NCBI GenBank assembly: GCA_030427385.1
Contig: JAUHWR010000001.1
Location: 868,001 to 932,000, forward strand
Direction of reading: 5' to 3'
DNA: 64,000 bases
DNA from: Alphaproteobacteria bacterium
GTDB taxonomy: Bacteria > Pseudomonadota > Alphaproteobacteria > Micavibrionales > Micavibrionaceae
Numbering within the stretch: position 1 is the stretch's first letter; every line of letters starts with the position of its first letter. The notes under the pieces are model-generated. The model was not told where the DNA came from and made no database searches. It saw nothing but the letters and a program-made list of their open reading frames with translations. The translations under genes were made by a program, and so were the position numbers. Positions 35,477 through 44,167 of the stretch are shown piece after piece.

Positions 35477-36463
35477 CTAATTACCTAATATTCCTAAAAA
35501 ATATCTTATAAAATCTGGATTATTTCCGGAATCCTTTGAAACTTTTGAAAGATGCTGGCGCCATGCCTTTGCACCTCTCTGTCCTTGAAACAGCCCATGC
35601 ATGTGTCTGGTAATATCGTGCAATTTAATTTGGCTATTATTTATTTCACGCTCTGCATAAATCATCATATCTCTGACGACGTCCATTTCAGAAAGCGCTG
35701 GCACATTAGCGGATGAAAATTCATTATTTATTTGATGTAATATCCATGGATTTTGATATGCCTCACGCCCGATCATCACGCCATCAACGTGTTTCATATG
35801 AGTTGTCATATCTTTTATATCTCTAATGCCGCCATTAATATGAATCTCTAAATCCGGATGGTCACTCTTTAATTGATAAACCCGTTCATAATCAAGCGGC
35901 GGAATCTCTCTGTTATCTTTGGGGCTAAGTCCGTTGAGCCACGCTTTTCGGGCATGTATAATAAATAGCGTACAGCCTGCATCTTTAATAGGTTTGATAA
36001 AATCTTCCAAAAACTGAAATTCATCCGATTGATCAATACCGATCCGGCATTTAATACCAATAGGTAATGAGCAGGCATCCCGCATTGCGCGATAGCAATC
36101 TGCAACTAATTCCGGCTCCGCCATCAAACATGCGCCAAATGCGCCTTTTTGAACACGGGGGGAGGGACAGCCGCAATTCAGATTTATGCCATCATAGCCA
36201 TAGTCTTGCGCTAATTTAGCACAGCGTGCCAAATCTTGCGGATCAGAGCCGCCAAGCTGGAGAATGACGGGTTGTTCCGCCTCATTAAACCGTAAAAAGC
36301 GATCCGTATCGCCATGTAGCAAGGCGCCGGTAGTTACCATTTCAGTATATAAGGTAACATAAGGGTTTATGAGACGATGAAAATAACGACAGTGGCGATC
36401 CGTCCAATCCATCATCGGCGCCACAGAAAATTTTGATATGTGTTGAGAAAATATATCCGACAT
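35477..36463 (-). CDS. dusA: tRNA-dihydrouridine(20/20a) synthase DusA
   Basis: DusA is the FMN enzyme that reduces uridine to dihydrouridine in the tRNA D-loop. The 328 residues have the TIM-barrel start FSVAPMMDWTDRHCRYFHRL, the FMN-contact LQLGGSDPQDLARCA, the catalytic-Cys segment NLNCGCPSPRVQKGAFGACLM (about 95-115), and the late IHINGGIRD and GVMIGREAYQNPWIL. It follows the frameshifted GNAT gene by 3 bases. Confidence 0.97.
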   Translation of the reverse strand: MSDIFSQHISKFSVAPMMDWTDRHCRYFHRLINPYVTLYTEMVTTGALLHGDTDRFLRFNEAEQPVILQLGGSDPQDLARCAKLAQDYGYDGINLNCGCPSPRVQKGAFGACLMAEPELVADCYRAMRDACSLPIGIKCRIGIDQSDEFQFLEDFIKPIKDAGCTLFIIHARKAWLNGLSPKDNREIPPLDYERVYQLKSDHPDLEIHINGGIRDIKDMTTHMKHVDGVMIGREAYQNPWILHQINNEFSSANVPALSEMDVVRDMMIYAEREINNSQIKLHDITRHMHGLFQGQRGAKAWRQHLSKVSKDSGNNPDFIRYFLGILGN

Positions 36464-36466
36464 AAA

Positions 36467-36863
36467 TTAAAGGCGCTTTATAAAAAAATGACAGGCATGT
36501 TCACCAGCATATTCAGGAACGGTTGCAAATAATTGAAATCCCATTTTTTTATAAAATGCAGGCGCTTGAAAATCGATCGTTGACGCAATTATTTTATTAA
36601 GTCCATTTTCATGCGCGTAATCTTCAACTTTTTTAATTAATTTTGTGCCTATGCCATGATTTTTGTTTTCAACATAAAAATTGGAAATTTCAAACATATC
36701 CCATGCGGCATAGCCCTCCAGCCCCCCCTAAAAAAACATCGGCTTCTTCTGCATAAAATACGACAGGTTTATAATTCACTTTAGGCTGATAGTGATCATT
36801 ATAATCTTTTAGCCTGTTCAAAATTTCATCCGTCTCCGCATAAGAGGTTCTGATTTCAAGCAT
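36467..36863 (-). pseudogene. GNAT-family acetyltransferase gene broken by a +1 shift at a G7 run
   Basis: Two overlapping reading frames together encode one GNAT. The first, from the ATG at 36863 (after an AAGGA site), gives MLEIRTSYAETDEIL through FYAEEADVFLGG. The second gives MFEISNFYVENKNHGIGTKLIKKV, with the acetyl-CoA loop NHGIGT, then AFYKKMGFQLF. They join if the run of seven G at 36722-36728 (minus strand) is read as six, giving DVFLGGLEGYAAWDMFEISNF. A T7 run lies beside it. This may be decay, phase variation, a sequencing error or programmed slippage. It lies 3 bases before dusA. Confidence 0.75.
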
Positions 36864-36932
36864 ATTTATTCCTTTCAAACTAAGACTTAACACTTTATAA
36901 GAATCAATGTCCACAACCCTTACACAATCATA

Positions 36933-36938
36933 TATAAT
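36933..36938 (+). promoter_or_regulatory. -10 box of the SH3-domain gene, leaderless layout
   Basis: A perfect TATAAT lies 6 bases before the ATG at 36945, with TCCACA 17 bases upstream as a partial -35. No ribosome-binding site is present. Confidence 0.45.
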
Positions 36939-36944
36939 CCGCCC

Positions 36945-37427
36945 ATGCGCTTCATTTTATTATCTTTTTTAATTTTGGTTACCTTCTTGCCTAATATTGC
37001 ATTCGCGGGGGATGTGCCGCGTTTTGTCTCCTTATCATCCAATGAAGTATTTTTACGCGCCGGGCCGGGCAAACAATATCCGGTTAAGTGGATTTATCAA
37101 CGCCGCGGCTATCCGGTCGAAGTGGTTAGGGAATTTGATCACTGGCGCAAAATTCAAGATCGTGAGGGTAATTCAGGATGGGTTCACAAAACATTACTGA
37201 GCGGTCAACGTACGGCGATTGTTACTACAGACACACCTAAGCAATCTATCTGGTTTCTACGTTATGATGAGACTGACTCTCAAAAAATTGCCCGCATTGA
37301 ACCCGATGCGATTCTGTTCCTTAAGGAGTGTCAGGCGAATTGGTGCCGTGCCTCCGCACAAGGAATCACAGGATGGATTGAAAGAAAATACCTTTGGGGC
37401 ATTTACGACAGCGAAAATATTGAATAG
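36945..37427 (+). CDS. Secreted SH3-domain protein
   Basis: The 160-residue protein has a signal peptide (cleavage near AFA-GDV, residue 21) and then two bacterial SH3-like units: VSLSSNEVFLRAGPGKQYPVKWIYQRRGYPVEV with WRKIQDREGNSGWVHKTLL, and a second with LFLKECQANWCRASAQGITGWIERKYLWG. Such proteins act in the periplasm, often in cell-wall contact. It is expressed from its own promoter with a leaderless layout, divergent from the GNAT pseudogene. Confidence 0.9.
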   Translation: MRFILLSFLILVTFLPNIAFAGDVPRFVSLSSNEVFLRAGPGKQYPVKWIYQRRGYPVEVVREFDHWRKIQDREGNSGWVHKTLLSGQRTAIVTTDTPKQSIWFLRYDETDSQKIARIEPDAILFLKECQANWCRASAQGITGWIERKYLWGIYDSENIE

Positions 37428-37528
37428 ACTCTAAATAAGCGTGGTGTTCGCCGCGTCCTTTTTAATCTCTAACTAACTTGTTATGTACCCCGAAAATCGA
37501 TTTGGGGTCACATCGCAATATTTTCAAA

Positions 37529-38500
37529 ATGATGTATCAAACTGACAAAGCCGCATTGCTGGGCCAATTACAGACCAGCCTATTTGCATTTTCTGCACCG
37601 CGCTCCGAACGGGCAGATGTGCATAATGTGATGCAAATTCTATCCGGCCTTTTGGTGGAGACATTATTGCTGTTCGAAGAACCTGAGCAAGGGTTGGTAC
37701 ATACTTTGCAATTAATCGGCGAGAGGTTAGATATGACGCAAGGAATAATAGAAGACCACGCATTGGAACGCGCACTCCCCGCCGATCTGGATTGTCAGGC
37801 GGAGCAGGGGCGATTATTGGCACGTGAAGTATTTGAGGATTGGCTGGACTGCTCGCATGAATTCCGCTCCTTTATTGAAACATTCACAGTTCAATCAATT
37901 TTATTGTGGGAAAAAGAGGGCGTTTCACGCGGTGATCTATATAACTACCTTTATGATACCACCATACGTTATATGTCATTTGAAATTGCCGCACAGGAGC
38001 TTTGCGATCTGGTGATTGAGGAATTAATCGGCGGATGGGGTTGGACCGTACAGGATTCGGTTGTCGGGCTCAGCGCATTATCAGGATACAAATTGGCGCA
38101 ATCATTAGAGAGCGATAAATGCATGCTGTTCTTTGGAGCGGATATTCCGGATCATCTGGATTCGATTGTGCATATCATGACTCAGGAAGCCGTACGTTAC
38201 GGCACGCCCGCCGGAAGTGACTGGCGATTTGGGCTTGCGGCAAATGATGTTCCACCAAACCCGCCATGGGATATGATGTGTACCGTTGAAGCATATGCCA
38301 ATAAGTTACTCGAAAATTTACCCCTCTATGATTTGGCCGACCATGCCGCCGCCTGTGCCAAAGCTGCCGGTCGTATGATTGCGGTTGCATCCGGCGGCGA
38401 AGAACCTGATTTTGAACCCGCCATTGTCAAACCTCTTGCCATGGCTTCAATAACCGAGAGTTACAAGGGTGTTTGCACAAAGTTACGTGCGGAAGCCTGA
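37529..38500 (+). CDS. Hypothetical acidic protein, unknown function
   Basis: The start is placed at the ATG at 37529 (MMYQTDKAALL); an in-frame TTG at 37478 is less likely. The 323-residue product is largely helical and acidic, with DVHNVMQILSGLLVETLLLF, YNYLYDTTIRYMSFE, a glycine-rich IGGWGWTVQDSVVG and a C-terminal helix bundle ending in TESYKGVCTKLRAEA. No signal peptide or membrane segment. I do not recognise it. It lies 101 bases after the SH3 gene and 79 before fabA. Confidence 0.6.
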   Translation: MMYQTDKAALLGQLQTSLFAFSAPRSERADVHNVMQILSGLLVETLLLFEEPEQGLVHTLQLIGERLDMTQGIIEDHALERALPADLDCQAEQGRLLAREVFEDWLDCSHEFRSFIETFTVQSILLWEKEGVSRGDLYNYLYDTTIRYMSFEIAAQELCDLVIEELIGGWGWTVQDSVVGLSALSGYKLAQSLESDKCMLFFGADIPDHLDSIVHIMTQEAVRYGTPAGSDWRFGLAANDVPPNPPWDMMCTVEAYANKLLENLPLYDLADHAAACAKAAGRMIAVASGGEEPDFEPAIVKPLAMASITESYKGVCTKLRAEA

Positions 38501-38579
38501 TTTTATCTCTATTCCCCTTGATCTCCCCCCTTAAAAATGAAATAAATTTCATATGAGCGATGCAATGGAAAGACACGAC

Positions 38580-39092
38580 ATGAAAACAAGTTATTCTTAT
38601 GAAGAATTAATCTCCTGTGCGAAGGCGGAATTATTCGGGCGCGGTAATCCGCAATTGCCCCTACCGCCTATGCTGATGTTTGATCGCATTACAGAGATTA
38701 ATCTGGATGGCGGCGCGTATGGCAAGGGTTATGTCGAAGCCGAGTTTGCGATTAAGCCAGATCTGTGGTTTTTTGAATGCCATTTTGATGGCGATCCCGT
38801 CATGCCGGGGTGCCTAGGGTTAGATGCATTGTGGCAATTGACAGGATTTTTTCTGGGTCATGCTGGCGGCAAAGGTTCAGGACGCGCGCTTGGCATGGGG
38901 GAAGTTAAGTTCACGGGGCAGGTTCTGCCGAATGTGAAAAAAGTGACCTATAAAATCGACATCAAACGCTTTATTAACCGCAAATTGGTGATGGGTATTG
39001 CCGATGGTCGCGTGGAAGCCGATGGCGAGTTGATTTATGATGCCAAAGATTTAAAAGTCGGATTATTTTCAAATCCTAAATTTGATGAATAA
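38580..39092 (+). CDS. fabA: 3-hydroxydecanoyl-ACP dehydratase/isomerase FabA
   Basis: FabA makes and isomerises trans-2-decenoyl-ACP, the branch point to unsaturated fatty acids. The 170-residue product has the active-site segment [24 protein letters not shown] (His near 68) and the late [17 protein letters not shown], with Asp in LGLDALW. I start it at the ATG at 38580, which has a GGAAAG site 7 bases upstream and matches the usual length; an ATG at 38553 is in frame. fabB and fabI, its normal partners, lie 2 kb away, beyond btaB-btaA. Confidence 0.97.
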   Translation: MKTSYSYEELISCAKAELFGRGNPQLPLPPMLMFDRITEINLDGGAYGKGYVEAEFAIKPDLWFFECHFDGDPVMPGCLGLDALWQLTGFFLGHAGGKGSGRALGMGEVKFTGQVLPNVKKVTYKIDIKRFINRKLVMGIADGRVEADGELIYDAKDLKVGLFSNPKFDE

Positions 39093-39141
39093 ATTGCTTT
39101 TGGGGTGCGTCACCTGATTCAGTGCCTCATAAAAACAATAC

Positions 39142-39816
39142 TTAATTCTTCTTAATACGAGCGTAATAGGCGTAATCTTTATAGAGAGATTGCAGCTGGA
39201 CTTCGGCATTGCCCTTTGCCCCGATATCTTTGATATGGGCCAAAAGCTTGGGATTATAATGAACGTGGAATAAAGCCAACCATTTTTGTAGCGCCATACG
39301 TACAGCCGCGGGCTGGCGCTTTAGATGGCAGAAATCCACAATATGAATTTCCCCGCCTGAGGGCAGAATATCTAAGGCATGGTCAATTGCGCCTTCGGCA
39401 TCCGGAATCATGGACAACACATAGGAAAATACAATTTTATCCGGCGGTTGATTTGATTCCATTAATGTAAGGGGATCAAATTCCTGTGCCAATCCTTGCA
39501 TTAACGGTACGCGATCCGCCAATTGTAGACGGAGCAGGGACTGGCGTGCAGTTTTAAGCATTTCATCAGAGGCATCCAAACCATAAAAATGAGCCTGCGG
39601 ATATTTATATGCCATTTTTATTAAATTACGCGCCGTGCCGCAACCGATCTCGATTATATGGTCACCATCATGCGGGTTTAAATTCTCAATTAAATAATCG
39701 CGCCCAAACAAATAAAATTTACGGCTGGCATCATAGACGTGACGTGTCAGCTTATACATATTATTCATATTATCGCGGGGGGACTTATTCTGAGATGATG
39801 ATGCAGATTGAGCCAT
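39142..39816 (-). CDS. btaB: Betaine-lipid methyltransferase BtaB
   Basis: BtaB adds three methyl groups to the homoserine head group, finishing diacylglyceryl-trimethylhomoserine (DGTS), a phosphorus-free membrane lipid. The 224 residues have a class I SAM-methyltransferase core with IIEIGCGTARNLIKMA (about 54-69), FYGLDASDEMLKTAR, IVFSYVLSMIPD and HIVDFCHLKRQP. It follows btaA by 6 bases in the same direction. Assignment rests on this fold plus the btaA partner. Confidence 0.92.
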   Translation of the reverse strand: MAQSASSSQNKSPRDNMNNMYKLTRHVYDASRKFYLFGRDYLIENLNPHDGDHIIEIGCGTARNLIKMAYKYPQAHFYGLDASDEMLKTARQSLLRLQLADRVPLMQGLAQEFDPLTLMESNQPPDKIVFSYVLSMIPDAEGAIDHALDILPSGGEIHIVDFCHLKRQPAAVRMALQKWLALFHVHYNPKLLAHIKDIGAKGNAEVQLQSLYKDYAYYARIKKN

Positions 39817-39822
39817 TACAAA

Positions 39823-41082
39823 TTATTTCCTTACATAAACATGCGCTGCGCCATAAATCGCAGAGCGATCATTTTCACTAACCAACTCGCTCAGGGAATG
39901 ATCACACACCCATTGTTCTAAAATATCTTTGGGCAAAACATCCTTTAACGGATCCTCAAAATCGGCTGTGCGGAAAACGACGCGCGCATCTGGCTGTGCA
40001 ACGCGCGTTACTTCACGCCACAGATCAATTAAAACCTGATCCGACATCCAATCCTGGGCATCCAGAAAACAAAATGCGTTTCGATCCTGATCCGGTAATG
40101 ATTTTAAAAAATCAACAAGATTGATATGGTGCATATCAACTTTATCTATATGCGCCTTTAAAATTTCAAAAGAGTTGGGCTTTAGGTATGTAGGAACCGC
40201 TAGTTTATTTTTTGTATCATATTGACGCAAAAATGCCTGCCAAGCGAAATAGTTTGTTTTCGGATCGAACCCAATCGCCAATTTTTCAGTGCGATCCCGT
40301 AATGTTTTAATAACATCACCCTGACCGGCGCGTTCCAACGCATTATATTGTGCCGGCGGAATACCAAGACCGTATAAAGATGCGGGCATTTTGCCAATCC
40401 ATTTCACGACCTCTTTATCATACATGCTACCGATTTCGGCATCAAAGATCATTTTGCGATGCTCAGGATTGGACGCTTTTAAAATTTTGATAAAAGCTTT
40501 TTTTGGATTTTTGCCAAACATAGTAGAAAAACGATGTAAAAAGCCAATTAACGTTCCCAGCAATCCAAAACGATAGAAGCCTTTTTGAAAGGCGGTAATG
40601 CGGCGAATGCCTGAAAATTTTCGCCCGCTCCAGTAACTTCTGATATCAATTTGAAGATTGGGCGCAATGTAGCGATCATAGTTTTCAACATTTTCGCTTA
40701 AATTGGCATGACCAAACATTTTGAAAAACATGTCATATGTCGGCAAATGTTTAATAGAGGCGTGTTTTAAACGATTTAAAGCAACGTGATGACGGTTCAA
40801 ATCAACGGCATCAATTTTTTCAGGCTTTTGCGTAAGGTAAGTCAAAATATTACAGCCGCCCGAGGCAATACATAATATGCGGCTTTTTTCATTTAAATTT
40901 AGCGCTAACATATCCGATTCCGGATCTTCCCAAATCTGTGGATAAACCAAGCCCTCAAAGGCTTTCATAAATAAGCGATCCCATAGGTTTCGTCTGATAT
41001 GTGTCGGACTGTTTTGAACGGCACCTTTCAAAAGCTCAGCTTGCTGTCTTTTAATCTGCTTTTGTGACATCGTTGTTTTCAC
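39823..41082 (-). CDS. btaA: SAM:diacylglycerol 3-amino-3-carboxypropyltransferase BtaA
   Basis: BtaA moves the 3-amino-3-carboxypropyl group of SAM onto diacylglycerol, the first step of DGTS. The 419-residue protein is of the DUF3419 type, with YPQIWEDPESDMLALNL (about 47-63), ILCIASGGCNILTYL, IDAVDLNRHHVALN, and the late FCFLDAQDWMSD and ARVVFRTADFEDPL. It can start at the GTG at 41082 after AAGGA, or at the ATG at 41070. A perfect 14-bp palindrome lies 14 bases upstream of the GTG. Confidence 0.95.
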   Translation of the reverse strand: MKTTMSQKQIKRQQAELLKGAVQNSPTHIRRNLWDRLFMKAFEGLVYPQIWEDPESDMLALNLNEKSRILCIASGGCNILTYLTQKPEKIDAVDLNRHHVALNRLKHASIKHLPTYDMFFKMFGHANLSENVENYDRYIAPNLQIDIRSYWSGRKFSGIRRITAFQKGFYRFGLLGTLIGFLHRFSTMFGKNPKKAFIKILKASNPEHRKMIFDAEIGSMYDKEVVKWIGKMPASLYGLGIPPAQYNALERAGQGDVIKTLRDRTEKLAIGFDPKTNYFAWQAFLRQYDTKNKLAVPTYLKPNSFEILKAHIDKVDMHHINLVDFLKSLPDQDRNAFCFLDAQDWMSDQVLIDLWREVTRVAQPDARVVFRTADFEDPLKDVLPKDILEQWVCDHSLSELVSENDRSAIYGAAHVYVRK

Positions 41083-41096
41083 CCATCCTTAGGAAG

Positions 41097-41110
41097 ACTC
41101 TATATAGAGT
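41097..41110. promoter_or_regulatory. Perfect 14-bp palindrome upstream of btaA, candidate operator
   Basis: ACTCTATATAGAGT is fully self-complementary and lies 14 bases before the btaA GTG start. Its TATATA core could also be part of a -10 box. It may bind a dimeric regulator of betaine-lipid synthesis. Confidence 0.4.
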
Positions 41111-41197
41111 TAGTTCATAGAAAAATTCAAGGCTAAAATAAATTACACACCCCAGAACAACTCTTTTTATTCTAAGATAATCGTGATAAAAAGCCAT

Positions 41198-42448
41198 ATG
41201 ACTCATCATAATAAAAATTTAAATCGTGTCGTTATTACCGGAATCGGGATTGTCTCTTGTATTGGTAATAATAAAGAGGAAGTACTTACCAGCCTAAAAG
41301 CAGGAAAATCCGGAATTATTGCGGCGCCTGATTATACCGAGCTGGGCTTTCGCTCTCAAGTTTACGGCATGCCGCAGATTAATTTATCCGAGCACATTGA
41401 TAAACGTTTATGGCGATTTATGGGGGATGCTGCGGGATATGCGCATCTGTCTATGGAACAAGCCATCGCCGATGCGGGACTTGATGAAGATGATGTTTCC
41501 AATGAACGTACAGGCATCGTCATCGGATCAGGCGGCCCAAGTACATCCGTGCAGGTTGCCGCAGCAGATACCGTTCGTGAAAAAGGCGGCCCCAAACGCA
41601 TTGGCCCCTTTGCCGTTCCAAAATGTATGAGTTCAACTTGCTCAGCAACCGTTGCGACTAATTTCAAAATTAAGGGCGTGAATTATTCAATTTCATCTGC
41701 TTGCTCAACTTCGGCGCATTGTATCGGCAATGCCGCGGAACAAATTCAAATGGGTAAACAGGATGTGATGTTTGCTGGCGGCGCAGAAGATCTGCATTGG
41801 ACGCTATCGGCTCTTTTTGATGCCATGGGCGCCATGAGCAGCAAATATAACGATACCCCCTCTAAGGCGGCACGTGCCTATGACCGTGACCGTGATGGAT
41901 TCGTTATTGCGGGCGGCGGCGCGATTGTCGTTCTGGAAAGTTTAGAACACGCACAAGCACGCGGTGCAAAAATTTATGCCGAGGTCACGGGATACGGCGC
42001 AACATCGGACGGGCACGATATGGTTGCCCCCAGCGGGGAAGGCGGCATGCGCGCCATGAAACTTGCTCTTTCAACCATTGACGGCGATGTGACTTATATC
42101 AATACTCACGGCACATCTACGCCTGTTGGGGATATTGTGGAATTAAATGCCATCAAAGATGCATTCCAAGGGCGCGGACAAGATTTGCCGCATATCTCTG
42201 CCACAAAATCAATGACGGGACATTCTTTAGGCGCGGCCGGCGCACAGGAGGCAATTTATTCGTTATTAATGATGGAACATAATTTTGTTGCCCCCAGTAT
42301 CAATGTTGAAAATATTGATGATGGCGCGAAGGATTTCCCCATAGCAACGAAAATGATTGATAACGTTAACCATACAACTGTTTTGTCAAATTCCTTTGGA
42401 TTTGGCGGAACGAACTGCACTTTAGCACTCAGTAAATTTAAGGAATAA
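41198..42448 (+). CDS. fabB: 3-oxoacyl-ACP synthase I FabB
   Basis: FabB elongates the unsaturated acyl chain after FabA. The start is the ATG at 41198; an in-frame GTG at 41183 adds five residues. The 416-residue protein has [15 protein letters not shown], the Cys-His-His triad in [24 protein letters not shown] and [11 protein letters not shown], and ends in [13 protein letters not shown]. It is followed 3 bases later by fabI. Confidence 0.96.
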   Translation: MTHHNKNLNRVVITGIGIVSCIGNNKEEVLTSLKAGKSGIIAAPDYTELGFRSQVYGMPQINLSEHIDKRLWRFMGDAAGYAHLSMEQAIADAGLDEDDVSNERTGIVIGSGGPSTSVQVAAADTVREKGGPKRIGPFAVPKCMSSTCSATVATNFKIKGVNYSISSACSTSAHCIGNAAEQIQMGKQDVMFAGGAEDLHWTLSALFDAMGAMSSKYNDTPSKAARAYDRDRDGFVIAGGGAIVVLESLEHAQARGAKIYAEVTGYGATSDGHDMVAPSGEGGMRAMKLALSTIDGDVTYINTHGTSTPVGDIVELNAIKDAFQGRGQDLPHISATKSMTGHSLGAAGAQEAIYSLLMMEHNFVAPSINVENIDDGAKDFPIATKMIDNVNHTTVLSNSFGFGGTNCTLALSKFKE

Positions 42449-42451
42449 GTC

Positions 42452-43243
42452 ATGAATATAATGAACGGAAAACGTGGTTTGATTATGGGCGTGGCAAATG
42501 ATAAGTCCATAGCTTGGGGTATCGCAAGGGAGCTACATAAACATGGCGCGGAATTGGCCTTTACCTATCACGGCGATGCATTTGAAAAACGCGTACGCCC
42601 CTTGGCAGAAAGCTTAGACTCCAAAATTATCCTTAGTTGTGATGCCAGTAAAGATAGTGACTTAGACAGTGTCATGTCTGTCATCAAAAAGGAGTGGGGC
42701 AGCATTGATTTCGTAGTGCATGCCGTGGCCTATTCTGATAAAGACGAGCTTAAGGGGCGTTATGTTGATACATCCTTGAATAACTTTGTGAATTCCATGC
42801 TCATTTCTTGCTACTCGTTTACAGCATTAATGCGCCGCATCAGCCACCTCATGCCAGCCGGCGGCAGTGCGATTACGCTTTCTTATTTGGGGGCAGAGCG
42901 TGTTGTGCCGAACTACAATGTTATGGGTGTTGCCAAAGCCGCATTGGAAGCCTCTGTACGTTATCTCGCGCATGATTTTGGCGGCGATAATATTCGCGTG
43001 AATGCCATTTCAGCAGGGCCTATGAAAACCCTGGCGGGATCTGCAATCGGCAGCGCGCGTCATACATTCCGCCAATCACAAGAAAATTCCGCCCTGAGAC
43101 GTACACCCGAATTGGAGGAATTAGGCGGCACAGCACTATATTTGCTATCCGATTTGTCCAAAGCCGTAACAGGTGAAATTCATTATGTCGATTGCGGATA
43201 TCGCAGCGTGGGCGTGCCACGGGTTGCGGAAACAAGTTCTTAA
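42452..43243 (+). CDS. fabI: Enoyl-ACP reductase FabI
   Basis: FabI reduces enoyl-ACP with NADH, the last step of each fatty-acid elongation round. The 263 residues have the start GKRGLIMGVANDKSIAWGIA, the SDR-type nucleotide site, and the active-site pair with Tyr-x6-Lys in NYNVMGVAKAALEASVRYLA. AISAGPMKTLAGSAI follows. An AAGGAATAAG site overlaps the fabB stop, so translation is coupled. Confidence 0.97.
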   Translation: MNIMNGKRGLIMGVANDKSIAWGIARELHKHGAELAFTYHGDAFEKRVRPLAESLDSKIILSCDASKDSDLDSVMSVIKKEWGSIDFVVHAVAYSDKDELKGRYVDTSLNNFVNSMLISCYSFTALMRRISHLMPAGGSAITLSYLGAERVVPNYNVMGVAKAALEASVRYLAHDFGGDNIRVNAISAGPMKTLAGSAIGSARHTFRQSQENSALRRTPELEELGGTALYLLSDLSKAVTGEIHYVDCGYRSVGVPRVAETSS

Positions 43244-43253
43244 TAAGAATTAT

Positions 43254-44105
43254 TTAAGTAAAGGCAGAAGCAACGTTCGGCGTTGTAATTTGCGGCGCAC
43301 TAGGATTATTTGCAACAGGCTCGGGATTTTGCGCTAAACCGGCGGTCATAAAGGCATCCAAAGAGGAAGGCGGGCTCGACGGAATGTCAATTTCAGCGAG
43401 CTTAGTTGCATTTGGATCATCGCAATTTGGGCCCAAAAAATCACATACCTGATCATCTTGTAAATTATGAGATAAATCAACAGGATACTTATCATTCATA
43501 AAATTAGAGAATTTATCCATAAATTGATCATCAGTTACACTATTTCTTTCTTGTAGAGCTCCGGCAACTGCAGATCTAACAGACTCACCATAAATACTTT
43601 TTAAAGCAGGATTATCTTCAACATAACGAACCATCGTGACAGGATTTAAACCACCACTGTCTGTCGCTTTGGCGGTATAAACCGCAACATTGGTCGGATC
43701 AGAGGCATCGACAATAATATACCCATCGCCGGCCTCAGTTTTTTTCACATCATATCCCGGTACCCCCGCATTACTGGCCGCGATTGCCCCCATAGCATGA
43801 CTATTATCAGCTTCACTACGTTCATTAATTGCGCCTATTAGTGTGGCACCGGCAGGCCCCATTGCTTCAGTTATTAAAGCAGCACCCTTATTAATATAGG
43901 TTTGAGGGTCTGTGATTGCGTCGATTACTGTGTTCTTAATTACATCACCAATTCCCCCGGACAAATCGGGAAACCAACCTTCGGTTTCGGCTTGAATAAG
44001 TATGTCATGTGTTGGTGAGCGATCTATATCTGCAAGATGCCCAGGTATACTTATTTTATCTAAGAAATCCATAAAACCAACTACGGCTTCTATCTTTTCA
44101 CCCAT
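43254..44105 (-). CDS. Unknown 283-residue acidic protein
   Basis: The protein begins MGEKIEAVVGFMDFLDK and has no signal peptide. An alanine- and glycine-rich middle follows (GAALITEAMGPAGATLIGAINERSEA), then a predicted beta region (GYIIVDASDPTNVAVYTAKA) and a Pro/Asn/Ser-rich C-terminal tail from about residue 235, with two Cys in VCDFLGPNCDDP. The tail and the composition suggest a secreted or surface protein exported without an N-terminal signal, but this is only inference. An AAAGGT ribosome-binding site supports the start. No family recognised. Confidence 0.6.
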   Translation of the reverse strand: MGEKIEAVVGFMDFLDKISIPGHLADIDRSPTHDILIQAETEGWFPDLSGGIGDVIKNTVIDAITDPQTYINKGAALITEAMGPAGATLIGAINERSEADNSHAMGAIAASNAGVPGYDVKKTEAGDGYIIVDASDPTNVAVYTAKATDSGGLNPVTMVRYVEDNPALKSIYGESVRSAVAGALQERNSVTDDQFMDKFSNFMNDKYPVDLSHNLQDDQVCDFLGPNCDDPNATKLAEIDIPSSPPSSLDAFMTAGLAQNPEPVANNPSAPQITTPNVASAFT

Positions 44106-44167
44106 TTTGCTACCTTTTTAAAAGTGTAATTCTATTATGATAATTCATTACCATAAGGTATGCAAAT

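Noticed and set aside
40937-40945. DnaA box (TGTGGATAA) inside btaA
   Set aside because: A single nonamer in coding DNA with no nearby second box is likely to be chance.
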